The notes beneath the pieces are model-generated. The model had not been told where the DNA came from, did not search any database, and was given only the letters and a program-made list of their open reading frames with translations. A stretch of DNA of 7,590 nt from Pseudomonadota bacterium (GTDB taxonomy: Bacteria > Pseudomonadota > Alphaproteobacteria > Acetobacterales > Acetobacteraceae). The first letter of the stretch is position 1, and each line of letters starts with the position of its first letter. A program made the position numbers and the translations under genes. The stretch spans positions 1 to 7,590 of the forward strand of contig JAKBCB010000169.1 of the NCBI GenBank assembly GCA_021808185.1, given 5' to 3'. Shown in pieces: positions 1-5,999 of this stretch.

Positions 1-1
1 C

Positions 2-1354
2 AACGGCCTGTTCACCATCGACGACGAATGGCGCTGGGGCTTCGACGTGCAGCGCGCGTCCTCGGCGATGTACATGAACGATTTCCGCATGCCCGGAAAT
101 CTGGAAGTGCTGACCAGCGACATCTACCTGGAGGGGTTCGGGCAGGGGTCGTACAGCCGCCTGGACGCGCGCGCCTATCAGGGGCTGACCGGCAACATCG
201 TCACCGCGCGCGTGCCCTATGTGCTGCCGCGCTACGAATACAGCTTCGTCGGCGAGCCGGACGCCCTCGGCGGGCGCTCGTCGGTCGATTTCGGGGCGTT
301 CAACGTGGTGCGCGGCCAGGGTACCAACACCCAGCGCGTCAGCCTCAGCACCGACTGGGAACGCCCGGTCAACGGCATGTTCGGCGATATGTGGAAATTC
401 GTTTTCCATCTCGACAGCGCGGTCTATTCCACCCGCCAGCTCGATGCCTCGCCCAGCTTCGGCCCGACCAACGTGGCCCAGACCGGGCAGGCGATGCCGA
501 CGGTGGCGGTGGAACTGCACTGGCCGTTCCAGCGCGACGCCGGCACCTGGGGCACGCAGGTGGTCGAGCCGATCGTCCAGTTGATCGGCGCCCCGAACGG
601 CAGCGCCTACGGGCTGACCGGCAACGCCACCGCGCGTGGCTACCTGAACACGCTGATCCCGAACGAGGACAGCCTGGACTACGAATTCACCGACGCGACC
701 CTGTTCAGCCTGAACCGCTTCCCCGGCATCGACCGGCTGGAGGGCGGCATGCGCGCGAATCTCGGGGTGCATGGCGACTGGTTCTTCCCCAATGGCCAGC
801 AGATCGACGCATTGGTCGGCCAGGGCTACCGCTCGCAGCCGGACAACGCCTTTCCGGTCGGCAGCGGCCTGAACGGCACCGTGAGCGACATTGTCGGTCA
901 CGTGACCTACATGCCGAATTCCTGGTTCGACGTGACCACGCGCGAGCGCATCGACCAGCGCACCTACGGGGTGAATTTCGCCGATGTGCTGGCCACCGGC
1001 GGGCCGTCCTGGCTGCGGCTGAATGGCGGCTTCATCTACTCGAAATACAACCCGTTCCTGTATTACGATTCGGTGCCGACCCAGGTGCTCTCGCCCGATC
1101 AGCGCGCGGAACTGACCATGGGCTTCACCACATCGAACGGGCCATGGCGCCTGCATGCCAACGTCCAGCGCGACATGGCGCTCAATAAGTTGGTCGATCT
1201 CAGCGCCGGTGGCGGCTACGAGAACGAGTGCTACATCTTCGACTTCGAGCTATACCAACGCTATACGTCGATCAACGGCGACCACGGCGCGACATCGCTC
1301 GTGTTCCAGATGACCTTCAAGACGGTGGGCACCTTCGGTTTCAGCAGTCTCTGA
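2..1354 (+). CDS. lptD: LPS-assembly protein LptD, C-terminal part (5' end cut by window)
   Basis: LptD is the outer-membrane beta-barrel that, with the lipoprotein LptE, inserts lipopolysaccharide into the outer leaflet. The frame is open from base 2, so the gene starts outside the window and 450 C-terminal residues are visible. This part corresponds to the barrel (LptD C-terminal domain family). Supporting stretches are the opening TIDDEWRWGFDVQRAS, typical of alphaproteobacterial LptD, a mid-barrel DIVGHVTYMPNSWFD segment, alternating aromatic/polar strand patterns, and an end rich in aromatics (TVGTFGFSSL) as expected for an outer-membrane barrel. One cysteine (codon 1229-1231, in YENECYIF) aligns with the C-terminal cysteine pair of E. 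coli LptD (SSCCYAI); here only one is present. surA follows 34 bp downstream in the same direction, a classical pairing because SurA helps fold LptD. Family assignment is confident; the N-terminal jellyroll domain is not visible. Confidence 0.93.
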   Translation, partial: NGLFTIDDEWRWGFDVQRASSAMYMNDFRMPGNLEVLTSDIYLEGFGQGSYSRLDARAYQGLTGNIVTARVPYVLPRYEYSFVGEPDALGGRSSVDFGAFNVVRGQGTNTQRVSLSTDWERPVNGMFGDMWKFVFHLDSAVYSTRQLDASPSFGPTNVAQTGQAMPTVAVELHWPFQRDAGTWGTQVVEPIVQLIGAPNGSAYGLTGNATARGYLNTLIPNEDSLDYEFTDATLFSLNRFPGIDRLEGGMRANLGVHGDWFFPNGQQIDALVGQGYRSQPDNAFPVGSGLNGTVSDIVGHVTYMPNSWFDVTTRERIDQRTYGVNFADVLATGGPSWLRLNGGFIYSKYNPFLYYDSVPTQVLSPDQRAELTMGFTTSNGPWRLHANVQRDMALNKLVDLSAGGGYENECYIFDFELYQRYTSINGDHGATSLVFQMTFKTVGTFGFSSL

Positions 1355-1371
1355 CCCAAGCGTGCCGTTTC

Positions 1372-1376
1372 AGGAG
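1372..1376 (+). promoter_or_regulatory. Ribosome binding site of surA (AGGAG)
   Basis: AGGAG lies 12 nt before the ATG at 1389. It decides between two in-frame starts. The GTG at 1362 has no Shine-Dalgarno upstream and would put ten extra residues before the signal peptide. The ATG at 1389 has this site and begins with the basic n-region of a signal peptide. The spacing is a little long but acceptable. Confidence 0.6.
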
Positions 1377-1388
1377 TTCCGCCTCAGC

Positions 1389-2720
1389 ATGTTCCCGCGT
1401 CCTCGCCTCCGGGTCGCCCTTTTCCGGACCGTCATGGCCGCCGCCGCGCTCGCGGCGGGGGCGCCACGGCTGCTGGCCGCCATTCCGGCCCCGGCCACGG
1501 CCACGGCCCCGGGGGCTGCCGCGGACGCCGCGAAGATCGTCGCCATCGTCAACGGCGACGTGATCTCGCGCGGGGATGTGAACAATCGCCGCCGGCTGTT
1601 CGCGCTGTCCACCGGCCTGCCGATGAGCCCGGACGTGCTGGACCGGCTGGCGCCGCAGATCGCCAAGCAACTGATCGACGAGCACCTGCGCCTGCAGGAG
1701 ATCCAGCGGCGGCGCATCGTGGTGACGGACCAGGAGATCGCCAAGGCGATCGGCGACGTGGAAGCGCATAACGGCATGCAGCCGGGCACGCTGCGCAAGC
1801 GCCTCGCGGACGACAACGTGGAGTTCCGCACGCTGGTGGACCAGATGCGGGTGCAGATCGGCTGGACCCGCGTTCTGCGCGAGGTGCTGGGCACGCGGAC
1901 CCAGGTGACGCCCGCCGACATCGCCGAGCAGCAACGCCTGCTCAAGGCGCAGGTCGGGCAGACGGAGTTCCGCGTGGGCGAGATCTTCATCCCCGCCGAA
2001 AGCCCGGCGGCGCTCGACGAGGCGAAGCGGTTCGCCGACACCGTGATCCAGCAGTTGCGCGCCGGCGCGCCGTTCCCGGTGGTGGCGGCGCAGTTCAGCC
2101 AGAGCCAGACCGCCTTGCAGGGCGGCGATCTGGGCTGGATGCAGCCGAGCCAGCTCGATCCGGCGGAGATGCGCGTGCTCAACGAAATGCCGGTGGGCGC
2201 GGTGAGCAACCCGCTGCCGGTGCCCGGCGGGCTCGCGATCGTGGCGCTGCACGGCAAGCGCGAGATCGGCAAGGACCCGGCGACCGTGCTCTCGGTGCGG
2301 CAGGCGTTCTTCCCCTTCACCGCCAAACTCGATCCCGCGAACCCGACCGAGCAGCAGAAACAGGCGCTGGAGAAAGCGCGCGGTGTGTCCGCCAGCGCGA
2401 AGGACTGCGCCGCGGTCGAGGCGGCGAACAAGGCCGCCGGCGGCGCCCGCCCCGCCGATCCGGGCGAGATCCGGCTGGAGACGATGCAATCGGCACTGCG
2501 CCAGGTGCTGGCCAACCTCCAGGTCGGCCACACCAGCCAGCCGCTGGTGGCCGAGGACGGCATCCTGGTGGTGATGGTCTGCTCACGCGAGGAGAAGAAC
2601 CTCGGCCTGCCGACGGATCAGGAAATCACCGAGCGCATCATCAACGACCGCGTGGAACTCGCCTCGCGCCAGTTGCTCCGCGACCTGCAACGCCGCGCCA
2701 CGCTCGACGTCCGCTCCTGA
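1389..2720 (+). CDS. surA: Periplasmic chaperone / peptidyl-prolyl isomerase SurA
   Basis: SurA escorts unfolded outer-membrane proteins across the periplasm and carries parvulin-type PPIase domains. The predicted protein has 443 residues, close to the family norm. Residues 1-31 look like a Sec signal peptide: basic MFPRPRLR, then a hydrophobic alanine-rich core, then Ala-rich cleavage sites near 30-36. An Ala/Pro-rich linker (about 32-47) follows. Residues 48-175 match the SurA N-terminal chaperone domain (AKIVAIVNGDVISRGDV, then helices with QLIDEHLRLQEIQRR). Residues 192-292 form the first parvulin domain with the hallmark GGDLGW at 245-250 and the PVGAVSNPLPVPGG turn. Residues about 300-400 form a second, diverged parvulin-like domain, and a helical tail (EITERIINDRVELASRQLLRDLQRR) closes the protein as in SurA. 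The only two cysteines, C340 and C398, lie in the second domain and could form a disulfide. The gene sits directly after lptD and overlaps or abuts rsmA. Confidence 0.93.
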   Translation: MFPRPRLRVALFRTVMAAAALAAGAPRLLAAIPAPATATAPGAAADAAKIVAIVNGDVISRGDVNNRRRLFALSTGLPMSPDVLDRLAPQIAKQLIDEHLRLQEIQRRRIVVTDQEIAKAIGDVEAHNGMQPGTLRKRLADDNVEFRTLVDQMRVQIGWTRVLREVLGTRTQVTPADIAEQQRLLKAQVGQTEFRVGEIFIPAESPAALDEAKRFADTVIQQLRAGAPFPVVAAQFSQSQTALQGGDLGWMQPSQLDPAEMRVLNEMPVGAVSNPLPVPGGLAIVALHGKREIGKDPATVLSVRQAFFPFTAKLDPANPTEQQKQALEKARGVSASAKDCAAVEAANKAAGGARPADPGEIRLETMQSALRQVLANLQVGHTSQPLVAEDGILVVMVCSREEKNLGLPTDQEITERIINDRVELASRQLLRDLQRRATLDVRS

Positions 2721-3574
2721 GCCCCGACCCTTCCGCGCCGCCGCTGCCACCGCTGCCGCCGCTGCGCGAGGTGATCGCGCGGCACGGGCTGGATGCCAGG
2801 CGCGCGCTCGGCCAGCATTTCCTGCTCGACGCCAATCTGGTGGCGCGCATCGCCCGCCAGGCCGGCGATCTGGCCGGGCGGCATGTGGTGGAGGTCGGCC
2901 CCGGCCCCGGCGGCCTGACGCGGGCCTTGCTGGCGAGCGAGGCGGCGGATGTGACCGCCATCGAGGTCGATCCGCGCGCCATCGCCGCGATGCACGAACT
3001 GGCCGAGGCATCGCCGCGCCTGCGCGTGGTCGCCGGCGACGCGCTGGGGCGGGATCTGGCCGCCCTGGTGCCGGCGCCCCGGCAGGTGGTGGCGAACCTG
3101 CCGTACAACATCGCCTCGCCCCTGCTGGTCGGCTGGCTGCGGCAGGCGGCGGCGTGGGAGCGGCTGACGCTGATGTTCCAGGAGGAAGTGGGCGATCGCA
3201 TCTGCGCCGCGCCGGACACGCCGGCCTATGGCCGCCTGTCCGTGCTCGCGCAATGGATCTGCGTCACCGAATTCCGCCTGCGCATCCCGCCCAGCGCCTT
3301 CGTGCCGCCGCCAAAAGTGTTTTCCGCCGTCGTGGTGCTGACGCCGCGCCCGATCCAGCCGGAGCCCGCGCTGTTCGCCAGCATGGAGCGCCTGACCGCC
3401 GCCGCGTTCGGGCAGCGGCGGAAGATGCTGCGCGGCTCGCTGAAGACGCTGGGCGGCGAGGCGCTGCTGGCGCGCGCCGGCATCGAACCGCAGCGGCGGG
3501 CGGAGACGCTGAGCGTGGCCGAGTTCGACACGCTGGCGCGCCTGCTCGGCCCGGCCGGGGCGGCGCCGGGCTGA
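2717..3574 (+). CDS. rsmA: 16S rRNA (adenine(1518)-N6/adenine(1519)-N6)-dimethyltransferase RsmA (KsgA)
   Basis: RsmA dimethylates two adjacent adenosines in the 3'-terminal helix of 16S rRNA using S-adenosylmethionine, late in 30S assembly. With numbering from 2717 (285 residues), visible motifs are LGQHFLLD at 31-38, SAM motif I EVGPGPGGLT at 59-68, acidic E83 (AIEVD) for the ribose, GDAL around 107-110, catalytic motif NLPYN at 127-131, FVPPPKVFS at 195-203 and QRRKMLR at 233-239. All are typical of RsmA. Start choice: the only standard start is the GTG at 2771 (267 residues), with no Shine-Dalgarno. The frame upstream, however, encodes PPLREV, which joins to IARHGL as in alphaproteobacterial homologues, so translation probably begins earlier. 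The only plausible upstream initiator is CTG at 2717, overlapping the surA stop as CTGA. A conservative annotation would use 2771. pdxA, often found between surA and rsmA, is absent. Confidence 0.9.
   Translation: MSPDPSAPPLPPLPPLREVIARHGLDARRALGQHFLLDANLVARIARQAGDLAGRHVVEVGPGPGGLTRALLASEAADVTAIEVDPRAIAAMHELAEASPRLRVVAGDALGRDLAALVPAPRQVVANLPYNIASPLLVGWLRQAAAWERLTLMFQEEVGDRICAAPDTPAYGRLSVLAQWICVTEFRLRIPPSAFVPPPKVFSAVVVLTPRPIQPEPALFASMERLTAAAFGQRRKMLRGSLKTLGGEALLARAGIEPQRRAETLSVAEFDTLARLLGPAGAAPG
2738..2764 (+). repeat. Three tandem 9-bp units at the rsmA N-terminus
   Basis: Three in-frame copies of CCGCCGCTG, the middle one reading CCACCGCTG, encode three Pro-Pro-Leu units just before the RsmA core. 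The segment is in frame with rsmA and lies between the candidate CTG (2717) and GTG (2771) starts. Homologues usually carry one PPL before REV, so the array looks like a small local expansion, possibly prone to slippage. It is a low-complexity stretch, not a mobile element. Confidence 0.6.
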
Positions 3575-3597
3575 GGGCCAGGGCGCGCCGTGCCGCG

Positions 3598-4239
3598 TCA
3601 CGGGGCGGCGTGCATGCCCGCCATGAACGTGGCAAGCCCGGTCAGCCGCCGCGTCTCCAGCCGTGCCGCGCGCAGCACCGCCTGCGCCGCCGAGACCGAG
3701 GTGCGGAAATCCCGGTTCACCAGCACATGGCCGAACTCGCCGGCATGGCTGATCTCGCTTTGCGCCTTGGCCATGCGGCGGGCGATTTCCTCCTCGTTGT
3801 CGGTGCCGCGCGCGCGCAGCCGCGCTTCAAGCTCGCGCAGCGACGGGGGCAGGATGAACAGGCCGACGACATCGCCGGGCAAGGCGGCCAGCATCTGCCG
3901 GTGGCCCTGCCAGTCGATGTCGAAGACCACATCCCGCCCGGCGGCGAGCGCCTGTTCCACCGGGGCGCGCGGGCTGCCGTAGCCGCGCCCGAACACATGC
4001 GCCCATTCCAGCAGGTCGCCGGATTCCACCATGCGCGCGAACTCGTCCTGGGTGCGGAAATAGTAGTGCACCCCCTCGTGCTCGCCCGGCCTGGGCGCGC
4101 GCGTGGTGACGCTGACGGACAGCGCCAGCTCCGGCTCGGCGTCCAGCAGCGCGCGGGTGATGGAGCTTTTGCCCGCCCCGGAGGGCGCGGCGACGACCAG
4201 GCAGATGCCCCGGCGCGCGATACCCATGGTCGCGTTCAT
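3598..4239 (-). CDS. gmk: Guanylate kinase
   Basis: Gmk converts GMP (and dGMP) to GDP with ATP, an essential cytosolic step of guanine nucleotide synthesis. The 213-residue product has the usual length. The P-loop is APSGAGKSS at 18-26. The GMP-binding part includes SVTTRAPRPGE (43-53), the HYYF stretch (58-61), LLEWAHVFGRGYGSPR (76-91) and DIDWQG (107-112). The lid/ATP side shows ILPPSLRELEARLRARGTDNEEEIARRM (within 129-156), and VNRDF follows at 174-178. The start chosen is the ATG whose first bases overlap the yicC stop codon as ATGA, indicating translational coupling. No Shine-Dalgarno is obvious. A longer reading to 4332 would run into the yicC coding region with no family support, and an internal ATG at 4227 is also possible. 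The gene converges on rsmA with 23 bp between stops and no convincing terminator there. Confidence 0.95.
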   Translation of the reverse strand: MNATMGIARRGICLVVAAPSGAGKSSITRALLDAEPELALSVSVTTRAPRPGEHEGVHYYFRTQDEFARMVESGDLLEWAHVFGRGYGSPRAPVEQALAAGRDVVFDIDWQGHRQMLAALPGDVVGLFILPPSLRELEARLRARGTDNEEEIARRMAKAQSEISHAGEFGHVLVNRDFRTSVSAAQAVLRAARLETRRLTGLATFMAGMHAAP

Positions 4240-5126
4240 TCGATGTTTTGCACTTGTTCGCGCAGCTGTTCGATCGTCGCCTTCAGCTTCAGCCCCGTGG
4301 CGGTCAGTGCCACGGAGGCGGACTTGCTGCACAGCGTGTTCGCCTCGCGGTTGAATTCCTGCACCAGGAAGTCGAACCGCCGCCCGACCTGCGCCGCCTC
4401 CGTCAGCAGCGCGCGGGCGGCGTGGATGTGGCTGTCGAGCCGGTCGAGTTCCTCGCGCACGTCCGAGCGCGCGGCGAGCAGCGCCACTTCCTGGGCGATG
4501 CGCTCCTCCGGCAGCGAGGGCGATTCGCGCAGCATCTCGCGCAGATTGTCCATCATGCGGGCGCGCTGCGCCGCCGGCTGGTCGGAAGCCTCGGCGGCGG
4601 CCTGGACGCGCAGGGCGGCGATCTCGTCGAGCTGCCCGGCCAGAGTCGTGGCCAGCCGCGCGCCTTCCTCCCGCCGCGCCGCGACCAGCCCGGCCAGGGC
4701 CTCCATGAACCCGGCGCGCACCGCGGCGATCTGCGCCGGCAGCAGGGCTTCGTCCTGCGAGGCCGCGGCGGCGCGCAAAACGCCCGGCAACCCCAGCAGC
4801 GCCTCGGCGCGCGGCGGCGGGGCGCCGGGGATGCGCGCGGCGAGGGCGATGGCCAGGGCCAGCACCTGCTCCAGCGCCGCCGGATCGGGGGCGAGCTTCG
4901 GCGCTTCCTCGCGCTTGGCCGTCAGGGTCGCGGAGACGTTGCCGCGCTTGAGATGCTTGGCGGCATCGTCGCGCAGCGCCGCCTCCTGCGCGTCGAACCC
5001 CGGCGGCAGGCGCAGCCGGACATCCAGGCCGCGCCCGTTGACGCTGCGCAATTCCCAGGCCCAGGCGAGCCCCTCGATGCTGCCCGAGGCACGGGCGAAA
5101 CCGGTCATGGAGGCGAGGGCTGCCAT
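4236..5126 (-). CDS. yicC: YicC family endoribonuclease-like protein
   Basis: The 296-residue product has the typical YicC layout: an N-terminal YicC-like domain and a C-terminal DUF1732 domain. Recognisable motifs are SMTGFAR (6-12), WELRSVNGRGLDV (24-36), EERIAQEVALLAARSDVREE (207-226) and the very characteristic GRRFDFLVQEFNREANTLCSK (within 248-268). A helical region of about 120-245 is rich in Ala/Glu/Arg. E. coli YicC has been linked to RNA turnover, and the family is now generally called a putative endoribonuclease; the role in this organism is inferred from the family. The ATG at 5126 is preceded by AGGA at a 6-nt spacing. The stop overlaps the start of gmk (ATGA). The yicC-gmk order is a widely conserved pair. 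It is divergent from the SDR gene, with 63 bp between starts. Confidence 0.93.
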   Translation of the reverse strand: MAALASMTGFARASGSIEGLAWAWELRSVNGRGLDVRLRLPPGFDAQEAALRDDAAKHLKRGNVSATLTAKREEAPKLAPDPAALEQVLALAIALAARIPGAPPPRAEALLGLPGVLRAAAASQDEALLPAQIAAVRAGFMEALAGLVAARREEGARLATTLAGQLDEIAALRVQAAAEASDQPAAQRARMMDNLREMLRESPSLPEERIAQEVALLAARSDVREELDRLDSHIHAARALLTEAAQVGRRFDFLVQEFNREANTLCSKSASVALTATGLKLKATIEQLREQVQNIE

Positions 5127-5132
5127 CGTGCG

Positions 5133-5136
5133 TCCT
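5133..5136 (-). promoter_or_regulatory. Ribosome binding site of yicC (AGGA on minus strand)
   Basis: On the minus strand AGGA stands 6 nt before the ATG ending at 5126. This supports that start over the internal ATG at codon 7, which would begin directly at MTGFAR. Confidence 0.55.
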
Positions 5137-5159
5137 GTGGTCGAAAGGGTGGGGGCGAC

Positions 5160-5188
5160 CTTCTAGCAGGGCTCGGCTAGTCTGCGAA
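5160..5188 (-). promoter_or_regulatory. Candidate promoter for yicC-gmk
   Basis: On the minus strand, TTCGCA (5188-5183, 4 of 6 matches to TTGACA) and TAGAAG (5165-5160, 4 of 6 matches to TATAAT) are separated by exactly 17 bp. They lie about 35 bp upstream of the yicC ATG. The inverted repeat at 5163-5180 falls in the spacer and -10, where a regulator could act. The match is weak and found by eye, so it is only a candidate. Confidence 0.28.
5163..5180. repeat. Short inverted repeat (CTAGC-N8-GCTAG) in the divergent intergenic region
   Basis: A perfect 5-bp inverted repeat with an 8-bp spacer sits between the divergent yicC and SDR genes, ending 9 bp before the SDR ATG. Each arm contains the tetranucleotide CTAG, which is under-represented in many bacterial genomes. 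Its position suggests an operator for either gene, but short arms make chance plausible in a region this size. Confidence 0.35.
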
Positions 5189-5189
5189 C

Positions 5190-5978
5190 ATGTCGCGATT
5201 CCCCTCCGTCCTCCTGACCGGCGCCTCCAGCGGCATCGGCCGCGCCCTGGCGCTCGCGTGTGCCGCGCCGGGAACGGTGCTGCATCTGGGCGGGCGCGAC
5301 GTGTCCAGACTTAACAATGTCGCGGAATTGTGCCGCGCGCGCGGGGCGACGGTGCATGAGCATGCGGCCGACGTGGCGGACGCGGCGGCGATGGCGGATT
5401 GGGTCGGGGCCGTCGGGCGGCTCGATCTGGTGATCGCCAATGCCGGCATCGGCGGCGGCAGCGACGACGGCGCGCCGGAGCCGGCGGCGCAGGTGCGCAC
5501 GATCTTCGCCACCAACCTCGAAGGCGCGCTGAACGTGGCGCTGCCGGCGCTGGAGGCGATGCGCGCCCAGCCGCCGGGCGCGGACGGGGTGCGCGGGCGC
5601 ATTGCCACCGTCGCCTCGGTCGCGGCCTTCCTGCCGGCACCGGGGGCGCCGAGCTACTGCGCGGCCAAGGCGGCGCTGGATGGCTGGACCGTCGCCACCG
5701 CCACCAGCGCCCGCGCGCATGGCGTGCGCCTGACCAGCGTGTGCCCCGGCTATATCCGCACGCCGATGACGGAACAGAACCGCTTCCCGATGCCGGGCCT
5801 GATGGACGCCGACCGCGCCGCCAGGATCATTCTGCGCGGCATCGCGGCCGGGCGGATGCGCGTGGCGTTCCCGTGGTGGGTGGCGGCGCTGGCCCGATTC
5901 ACCGGCTTGCTGCCGCCGCGCCTGTCGGGTGTGCTACTGACCCAGGCGCCGGGCAAGCAGGCCTTGCCGACCACATAA
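5190..5978 (+). CDS. Short-chain dehydrogenase/reductase (SDR) family NAD(P)-dependent oxidoreductase
   Basis: The 262-residue protein is a classical-type SDR. It has the Rossmann cofactor motif TGASSGIG (10-17), an acidic residue after beta-strand 3/4 (AADVAD, D61), the structural NAG motif (84-86), the helix-4 Asn N109, the catalytic serine S143, the YxxxK pair Y156/K160 (YCAAK) and PG at 186-187. The tetrad N-S-Y-K is therefore intact. R36 (GGRD, after the second strand) would fit an NADP preference, but this is tentative. The C-terminal tail has a hydrophobic stretch (FPWWVAALARFTGLLPP, about 227-243), seen in some SDRs thought to be membrane-associated. The substrate cannot be inferred. 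The ATG at 5190 has no clear Shine-Dalgarno. The metallo-hydrolase gene follows 21 bp downstream, so an operon is likely. Confidence 0.9.
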   Translation: MSRFPSVLLTGASSGIGRALALACAAPGTVLHLGGRDVSRLNNVAELCRARGATVHEHAADVADAAAMADWVGAVGRLDLVIANAGIGGGSDDGAPEPAAQVRTIFATNLEGALNVALPALEAMRAQPPGADGVRGRIATVASVAAFLPAPGAPSYCAAKAALDGWTVATATSARAHGVRLTSVCPGYIRTPMTEQNRFPMPGLMDADRAARIILRGIAAGRMRVAFPWWVAALARFTGLLPPRLSGVLLTQAPGKQALPTT

Positions 5979-5985
5979 CCACACC

Positions 5986-5990
5986 GGGAG
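5986..5990 (+). promoter_or_regulatory. Ribosome binding site of the MBL-fold hydrolase (GGGAG)
   Basis: GGGAG (GGGAGA with the next base) lies 9 nt before the ATG at 6000, within the 21-bp gap after the SDR stop. It confirms the start and suggests independent translation initiation on a shared message. Confidence 0.6.
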
Positions 5991-5999
5991 ACACCGTTC

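Noticed and set aside
1362..1388. GTG at 1362 as the surA start
   Set aside because: No Shine-Dalgarno precedes it, and it would add ten residues ahead of a normal signal peptide. The ATG at 1389 has AGGAG upstream.
1341..2563. Two long minus-strand open frames (near 396 codons each)
   Set aside because: Both are antisense to surA, which shows signal peptide, chaperone and parvulin domains in the right order. They have no recognisable domains.
3561..3597. Bidirectional terminator between convergent rsmA and gmk
   Set aside because: Only a GGCGCGCC palindrome and a weak 6-bp stem with an 18-nt loop are present, with no T-tract on either side. Such pairings are expected by chance in DNA this GC-rich.
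4240..4332. Upstream extension of gmk to 4332
   Set aside because: This stretch encodes the conserved YicC C-terminus in another frame, and the extra residues are not Gmk-like. The ATGA junction at 4239-4236 is a standard coupled start.
3154..5166. A 2-kb open frame (670 codons) on the plus strand
   Set aside because: It overlaps rsmA in another frame and then runs antisense to gmk and yicC, both clearly real. The translation is Arg/Ala/Pro-rich with no family motifs. It is an artefact of high GC content, which makes stop codons rare.
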